Assembly: GCA_031275405.1 (NCBI GenBank)
Contig: JAISOV010000034.1
Coordinates: 27,877 to 91,876, forward strand
Origin: Clostridium sp.
GTDB lineage: Bacteria; Bacillota; Clostridia; Lachnospirales; Lachnospiraceae
Length of the DNA: 64,000 nucleotides
Reading direction: 5' to 3'
Of this stretch, positions 58,375 through 64,000 are shown in pieces (position 1 is the stretch's first letter; every line of letters begins with the position of its first letter). A model generated the notes under the pieces. That model did no database searches. It was not told the origin of the DNA and saw only the letters and a list, made by a program, of their open reading frames with translations. Position numbers and translations under genes: made by a program.

Positions 58375-60696
58375 ATGGTTATCAACATGGTTATCAACGG
58401 CGCAGGTTCCGCACAGGATATAGACGTCCAGGTAGCTGACTGGGTCGGCGACGCCTATGCCTCTCTGTTCAAGACCTTGATGGTAGCCTTGATAGCCATT
58501 GCTGTCGCCACCATCGGGGTCTGCCTGTTCGCCGCAATCCATTCCCGAAAGTCTGCGTATATCTTCAAGGATACTACGCCGAAAAAACTACATTACTCCT
58601 TGCTGATCCTCATCCCGTTCCTCGCGGTGCGGAACATACCTGCCTTTTCCGATGCTTTGGCTGTTTCGCTCTATGTCCTTGCCTGTATTTTGGCGCTGGT
58701 TGGCTTCTGGGGCCTGGCGCGGTATAGAGTTTATGGTGTGGCGGGCGCCATCGCGTATTTTTGGGCAAGCGCTCTGTCAGCCGAACTGCGGGGCTTCCTT
58801 GCGGCTGTCCACGATAAAAATGAGATCAGCGCATACAGCGCTCCCGGGAAGATTGCCGTGTATGCTGCCGGCGATTATATCGTTTCCAGAATCATTGTCG
58901 TCGGGTTTCTGCTCCTGATCATATCGGTCATCCTTACTGCGTATTATGTGCGGCGCCGTTATCTGTTTTTGGGGATCCGGGAAAGCAAGTTCTTCCATCA
59001 GCCGCTGTGTCCTCATTGCGGGAAGCCGATGATCGAAAACGCTCCGTTTTGTACTGGCTGCGGCAGTTCCCTGAGCGGCCAACGGTGGCTGGAGCCTGAT
59101 GTGAAAGTTCTGGATACGGAAAAACATTGTAAACATTGTGGAGCCCTTCTTAATAAAAACAAGGACTGTCCAATTTGTGCGGCAAAAGAAAATTTTTCCG
59201 CCGCGATCCAAAAAGGCTTAAAAGGCGGCCTGAAAGAGGGATTCACGGACAGCGCGAAAAGCATTCTGGCGATGCTCCTTCTTCTTGTCATTGTCTTCCT
59301 TCCGGCCATTTTCGGCGATGCAAAAAGAGCGCTGACCATTGGAAGCGCCGCTGCAAATAACGCATACGTGGAAAAGTTGAATGAGTTTTGGAAAGATCCG
59401 ACTGTCGCGGGAAACAAAGAATGGGTGGATGGGTTTATGGCAGCCGGCAATGCTTTATATGCCGTCAATGAACGTTGCTTTTTCATCCATCCCCACGCGC
59501 TTCTGCGAAAAGATTTGCTGTTCTATGCATTATACGCCGAGGCTTCTTATCGGCAGATGGTGGTGCTGGAGGAAATTGCCGCCGCCGTGAAGACCGCAGA
59601 CAGCTCTCACCTGGATGAACTCATGCGGCGTTTTAATGTTACAATAGACGAGCAGTCTCAAGCCACGACCACATCGTTCCATTGGTTTCAAAGCGAAACG
59701 GACATTTTCACCCAAATCTCAAACATTTTTTGGGATGGCATCAGATTTTATGTTTCCTATGTCGATCTCTATCTGGCAGCCGTTGCCATATTGGTACTGG
59801 GAGCTTTGGCGTTTTTCCTTTCTCTCGAAACGGTAAATAAAGTAAAATCTTCCAAATTTGAACTCTTTGTTGAGAAATTCAACAAAAATACACACCGCGT
59901 TATTTCCTCTAAGCTGCCTTTCTACCAGCCGTCAGCAGAAGAGCTAGGGATTTTTCAGAGAATGAAATCCATCATCAGGGGTGGCCTTTGGTTCTATATG
60001 AGTTGCTTTGTACGCGGGCTGATTTCTTGCTTGTTCCTGATATTGGGCGCCGTCTTTCTGCTAGTGTCTGTTGTCAGGCCTCGTAATTTTCTGGGGCTGG
60101 CAAAGTGGATTCAGCCTGCTTTCCTTCATCGGACAGCCCTACCCCGTAAAGCGGATCAGGTTCTGTATGCCGCTTACCGCAAAGAAAAGAGGAAGACAAA
60201 TGTTATCGCTGGAATGATTGCAGCCAGCCTGTTTTCGGTAATCTTTTTTGCGGCAGATACCTTTCCTTCGCTGAACCCGGATCAGTCAGGTTATTTAGAG
60301 ACTGTCGATAGCGTGCTGATCGGTCGCTCCATGGATCTTTCCGCGTGGTTATTAGAAGTGAAAAGCGGCCCGGATACGGCTTTCACGGATGCCGACAAGC
60401 AAAATGTGATAGCTCTCATTGAAGTACAGATGGAAGCGCTGACCGTCATGCAGGACTATCCGGACGTGCCTGATAAGTATCAAGCCTTTCACGCAGGAAT
60501 AAACCGGCTGTGCGTGGATGAAAGAACATATTTAGTATCCCTCAGACAGTACATAAGTGCCGGGCAAATCCCGCCTCAGTCGCTGATAAGCGCTTATGCG
60601 GCGCTGAGGGCAGAAAACTATCATTGGCTATTGCTGGAGTATGCTGAAATCATGCGGCAGCTGTCCTATGATTCTGTACAGGATATTTTTCATTAA
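58375..60696 (+). CDS. large multi-TM membrane protein with two zinc ribbons
   Basis: CPHCGKPMIENAPFCTGCGSS and CKHCGALLNKNKDCPIC plus many TM segments. Confidence 0.8.
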   Translation: MVINMVINGAGSAQDIDVQVADWVGDAYASLFKTLMVALIAIAVATIGVCLFAAIHSRKSAYIFKDTTPKKLHYSLLILIPFLAVRNIPAFSDALAVSLYVLACILALVGFWGLARYRVYGVAGAIAYFWASALSAELRGFLAAVHDKNEISAYSAPGKIAVYAAGDYIVSRIIVVGFLLLIISVILTAYYVRRRYLFLGIRESKFFHQPLCPHCGKPMIENAPFCTGCGSSLSGQRWLEPDVKVLDTEKHCKHCGALLNKNKDCPICAAKENFSAAIQKGLKGGLKEGFTDSAKSILAMLLLLVIVFLPAIFGDAKRALTIGSAAANNAYVEKLNEFWKDPTVAGNKEWVDGFMAAGNALYAVNERCFFIHPHALLRKDLLFYALYAEASYRQMVVLEEIAAAVKTADSSHLDELMRRFNVTIDEQSQATTTSFHWFQSETDIFTQISNIFWDGIRFYVSYVDLYLAAVAILVLGALAFFLSLETVNKVKSSKFELFVEKFNKNTHRVISSKLPFYQPSAEELGIFQRMKSIIRGGLWFYMSCFVRGLISCLFLILGAVFLLVSVVRPRNFLGLAKWIQPAFLHRTALPRKADQVLYAAYRKEKRKTNVIAGMIAASLFSVIFFAADTFPSLNPDQSGYLETVDSVLIGRSMDLSAWLLEVKSGPDTAFTDADKQNVIALIEVQMEALTVMQDYPDVPDKYQAFHAGINRLCVDERTYLVSLRQYISAGQIPPQSLISAYAALRAENYHWLLLEYAEIMRQLSYDSVQDIFH

Positions 60697-61453
60697 GCCA
60701 TTAGCACAGACTTGTTTTCTGCTGTTCATGGGAGGATGATAAGGGTTTGACTCAGACCTGGGGGATGGGTATCACTCATGCATACACTTCCTCAGGAAGG
60801 ATGAGGGTGAATCTGTGAAACGTATTTTTCGTAAATCCGAGAAAATCGCGGCGATAACATGGGATAGGGCGCCGATGTTTATGGCGGCTCTTGCTCTGTA
60901 CCATCAAGTATCACTGAATCTGGAAAGAGGTAAACTCAGCTGACCTTGCAAATGCAAGCCGTAACATGGATACCGTTTTCTCCGAAAGCCGTGAAGCCTT
61001 AAGACTTTCGGGAATGGAGCCGCCGTGTGTTCTGGTTCCGCATTCTGCGTCGGAGTCAGAAGCTCTCTACTGGGCGACAAAGGATCCGGACGAGATTGGC
61101 CGTATGATCGGCTTGGATATGGCAGAGCCCGGATCTTACCGGAACGGAGAAGTTCCTATGCCGTCCTTGGCTTTCCGCTGTTCCGTCCTGCTCTTTACTT
61201 TCCTGATCTTCGTGATAGGAAGCTTCATGACGGATATTCCCCGAAAGGTGATCCTTCCCGGAAAAGAAAAACGCCGTAAGAGAGCAATAATTCTTGTAAA
61301 TATGGCAATAACTGCATTGCTTTTACAACCTTCGCATAGTAGACTAGATTAGGTAAAAGGGTTTGAACAAAAGAGGAAAATTTCCGTGTGGCTGTGGAAA
61401 CGGCTATATGCGGAACAGGGAGCTGTCTCTTTTCAAGAGATGGCTCAGGCTGC

Positions 61454-61494
61454 CAAAGAACCCCTGCCGGCTCTTAGCCGGCAGGGGTTCTTTG
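61454..61494 (+). terminator. strong intrinsic-terminator-like hairpin immediately upstream of loaP
   Basis: CAAAGAACCCCTGCCGGCT-ctt-AGCCGGCAGGGGTTCTTTG (19-bp perfect arms) followed by TTTCCTTGTTGT. Confidence 0.8.
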
Positions 61495-61534
61495 TTTCCT
61501 TGTTGTACAAAGTGCGAAAAAGGAGAAATATGAT

Positions 61535-62095
61535 ATGGGGAGACAGATTCGAGGAACCGACCGGATTTTTTGGTATGTCCTGATGGCGCGTACCGGGAGA
61601 GAGCAGGAAGCAAAAGCAGAAATACAGTCACACTGGGATACGGAGCATATCTTGCCGTTTCTGCCGGTGAAGGAAATCTATTTCAGAAAAGCCGGAACGG
61701 TACAGAAAGAGAATCGGCTGCTGTTTCCGGGCTATGTCTTTGTGGAAACCACGGTCGAAAGCCATGATTTTCTGGTCATGGCATTGCAGTTTATCAAGCG
61801 GACGAACACCTTCTTCAGAGTGCTGGAGTATGGCGACTCAAAGGAAATCGCGGTGAGGGAGGAAGAAAAGGTCTTCTGGCAGAAGATCCTGAATCAGAAC
61901 TATTGCGTAGAATGTTCCAGAGGTGTGATCGAGGGAGACAGGGTGCGCGTGAAAGAAGGTCCTTTTATCGGCAGCGAAAGCAGGATCAAGAAGATAGACC
62001 GCCACAAAAGGCAGGCGGTCATGGAACTGGAATTGATGGGCGCGCCCAGAAGCATCAGCGTGAGCTTCGAGGTCTTGGAGAAGATCGCGGACTGA
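61535..62095 (+). CDS. loaP: LoaP-like NusG-paralog transcription antiterminator
   Basis: WYVLMARTGREQEAKAEIQ...ENRLLFPGYVFVET...GDRVRVKEGPFIGSESRIKKIDRHKRQAVMELELMG...VSFEVLEKI. Confidence 0.85.
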   Translation: MGRQIRGTDRIFWYVLMARTGREQEAKAEIQSHWDTEHILPFLPVKEIYFRKAGTVQKENRLLFPGYVFVETTVESHDFLVMALQFIKRTNTFFRVLEYGDSKEIAVREEEKVFWQKILNQNYCVECSRGVIEGDRVRVKEGPFIGSESRIKKIDRHKRQAVMELELMGAPRSISVSFEVLEKIAD

Positions 62096-62321
62096 CGAAG
62101 CCGGGACGGTGCAGAAAGAGAATCGGCTGCTGTTTGGCTGTCCTTGTCAAACAGTCGTCTGTTTTGCAGAGCATTTGTTCAAAAAGGGCTTCTTTCGTAT
62201 TTACTTTCTGGCCGGATAGGGATACAATCAAGGTGTTCCCCGTGAGGGAAAAATCCTCCCCTGGAATTCAGGCGGCGGAAACGGACCCAGCGGCAGGAAC
62301 CGCGAAAGAAGGACCCTGAAG

Positions 62322-63713
62322 ATGAAGATTTCTCATAGCCTATGCCGGCGCCGCCGCGAGAACCAGATCCCGGATCTGCTATATTCCAGTCAGGCGCTCA
62401 GGAAACTGATCATTCCTTTGGTTCTGGAGCAGATCCTGTCCCTGCTGGTGGGGATGGCGGATACCGTGATGATCGCCGGGGTGGGGGAAGCGGCGGTGTC
62501 AGGGGTGTCGCTGGTGGATACGGTGAATATCCTGGTCATCAATGTGTTTGTGGCGTTCGGGACCGGCGGGGCAGTGGTGTCCGGCCATTTTCTGGGACAG
62601 GGAGATCCGGAGAGCGCAGGGAAAGCGGCGTGGCAGGTGAATCTGCTGGCGGTATCCGTGGCGCTTGCGGTCACGGCGGTGTTCCTGGTCTTCCGGGACG
62701 GGTTGCTGCGCCTGATCTTCGGGCGGGTTGAGGCGCAGGTCATGTACAGCGCCGGATCCTATCTGGCCATCACGGCTCTTTCCATCGCGCCTCTGGCGGT
62801 GTACAATGCCTGCGCGGCGCAGTTTCGCGCCATGGGGGACTCCAGGACGACCATGTGGATTTCCCTGTTCATGAATTTCCTGAACATCCTAGGGAACGCG
62901 CTGCTGATCTACGGGGCGCGGATCGGGACGGCGGGGGCCGCCATTGCCACTACCGTATCCAGAACCGTAGCGGCGGCGATTATTTTATATCTGATGTTCC
63001 ATGGGGATCGTCTTATCCATTTTCGCAACAAGGTGACGCTGCGTCTACAGCCGGAGCTGATCCGGAAAATACTGTATATTGCCGTACCCAACAGTCTGGA
63101 GAATAGTCTGTTCCAGCTGGGGAAAATACTGACCATCAGCCTGATAGCCACCTATGGCACTTATTCCATTGCCGCCAATGCCGTAACCAGTACGATCGCC
63201 GGCCTGAACGTGCTTCCGGCAAGCGCCGTGAACAATGCCCTCCTGGCAGTGGTGGCGGTGTGCGTGGGGGCGGATCAGATCGGACAGGCCAGATTTTATA
63301 CCAGAAAGCTAATGAAAATGGAATACATCGGGGTGGCGGCGGTTTCCGTGATCCTCATAACCGGAGCGAGACGGATCATCGGAATCTATCAGTTAAGCCC
63401 CCAGGCGACGGAGCTGGCGACAAGAGTCCTGACCTATTACGCGGCGATGGCGATGGTGTTCTGGATCCCGTCTTTTTCGCTCCCGAACGTGTTCCGGGCG
63501 GCGGGGGACGTCATATGGCCGATGGGGATCGCCGGCTTTTCCATGTGGGTGTTCCGCCTGGGCTTTTCCTATCTTCTGGGGACTCTGTTGGGGCTGGGTC
63601 TGTTTGGGATCTGGATCGCGATGACGGTGGACTGGGTCTTCCGGGGGCTTTGCTATGTGATCCGGTACAGAAGCGGGAAGTGGGAGAGGAAGCTGCTGGA
63701 TAGGAGGGAATAA
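62322..63713 (+). CDS. MATE family efflux transporter
   Basis: LRKLIIPLVLEQILSLLVGMADTVMIAGVGEAAVSGVSLVDTVN... Confidence 0.92.
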   Translation: MKISHSLCRRRRENQIPDLLYSSQALRKLIIPLVLEQILSLLVGMADTVMIAGVGEAAVSGVSLVDTVNILVINVFVAFGTGGAVVSGHFLGQGDPESAGKAAWQVNLLAVSVALAVTAVFLVFRDGLLRLIFGRVEAQVMYSAGSYLAITALSIAPLAVYNACAAQFRAMGDSRTTMWISLFMNFLNILGNALLIYGARIGTAGAAIATTVSRTVAAAIILYLMFHGDRLIHFRNKVTLRLQPELIRKILYIAVPNSLENSLFQLGKILTISLIATYGTYSIAANAVTSTIAGLNVLPASAVNNALLAVVAVCVGADQIGQARFYTRKLMKMEYIGVAAVSVILITGARRIIGIYQLSPQATELATRVLTYYAAMAMVFWIPSFSLPNVFRAAGDVIWPMGIAGFSMWVFRLGFSYLLGTLLGLGLFGIWIAMTVDWVFRGLCYVIRYRSGKWERKLLDRRE

Positions 63714-63787
63714 AACGGAACAGAAAATTGCAGGTGGGGAAAATCTCCTGGTACCACTTCATTTTGACAAACCAGGCGGATTCATGG

Positions 63788-64000
63788 TATCATACGCGTA
63801 AACAATGAGCCAAGCGCCGCGAAGCGGCATTTGGCGAATGTACGCGAACCACGGTTTGCGAAGCAAACTGTGGTACCATACGCGTAAACAATGAGCCAAG
63901 CGCCGCGAAGCGGCATTTGGCGAATGTACGCGAACCACGGTTTGCGAAGCAAACTGTGGTACCATATCCGCAGGATAGGATATAGGCCGAATGGCCATGC
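63788..64000. repeat. dispersed hairpin-rich repeat: two 86-bp tandem units plus extension past window end
   Basis: taYcatacgcgtaaacaatgagccaagcgccgcgaagcggcatttggcgaatgtacgcgaaccacggtttgcgaagcaaactgtgg at 63788 and 63874. Confidence 0.95.

Noticed and set aside
60966-61352. Functional 128-aa gene upstream of loaP
   Set aside because: No recognisable domain; appears to be a degraded or spurious frame, not confident enough to list as CDS.
63788-64000. CRISPR array
   Set aside because: The 86-bp units are contiguous tandem copies with no unique spacers; they match a dispersed hairpin repeat at 31 kb.

Overview
The window looks like a mosaic accessory region from a Clostridia-type (Lachnospiraceae/Oscillospiraceae-like) genome. 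That taxonomic call is inference from gene content. (1) 1-4.8 kb (+): end of a phage lysis module (SH3 endolysin tail, holins), then an amidoligase / gamma-glutamylcyclotransferase / Fic / RHH / ADP-ribosylglycohydrolase cassette. (2) 4.8-17 kb (-): a phage packaging and replication block (truncated ClpP-type protease, portal, TerL, ParB-methylase, TerS, HNH, D5-like primase, family-A polymerase). It is joined in opposite orientation to block 1 at a broken gene junction. (3) 17.1-26.6 kb (+): XRE regulator plus a translationally coupled defence operon (MutL-like GHKL ATPase, Z1 ATPase, PD-(D/E)XK, AIPR, m5C methyltransferase), i.e. an Mza-like system. (4) 27-38.8 kb: host-like GC-rich genes, including a TetM-like GTPase fused to a NYN nuclease domain, LarC, and an XRE protein with a tandem-repeat tail. 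(5) 38.8-42.2 kb: genomic debris (N6-methylase pseudogene, IS30-like pseudogene), a candidate structured RNA, and a decayed LoaP (NusG paralog) gene. (6) 42.3-57.8 kb: a probably horizontally acquired biosynthetic cluster. It has a free-standing adenylation domain, two carrier proteins (one with an in-frame stop), FkbH, two PLP enzymes, argininosuccinate synthase, PHP, cupin, a discoidin-like protein and two three-gene ABC-2 exporters. It has no recognised condensation, KS or TE domain. (7) 58-64 kb: zinc-ribbon membrane protein, an intact LoaP gene, a MATE transporter and dispersed hairpin repeats. The strongest candidates for something undescribed are the LoaP-flanked carrier-protein cluster with its upstream structured RNA, and the ribosome-GTPase/NYN fusion. 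All family calls were made by eye from motifs; no database searches were run.
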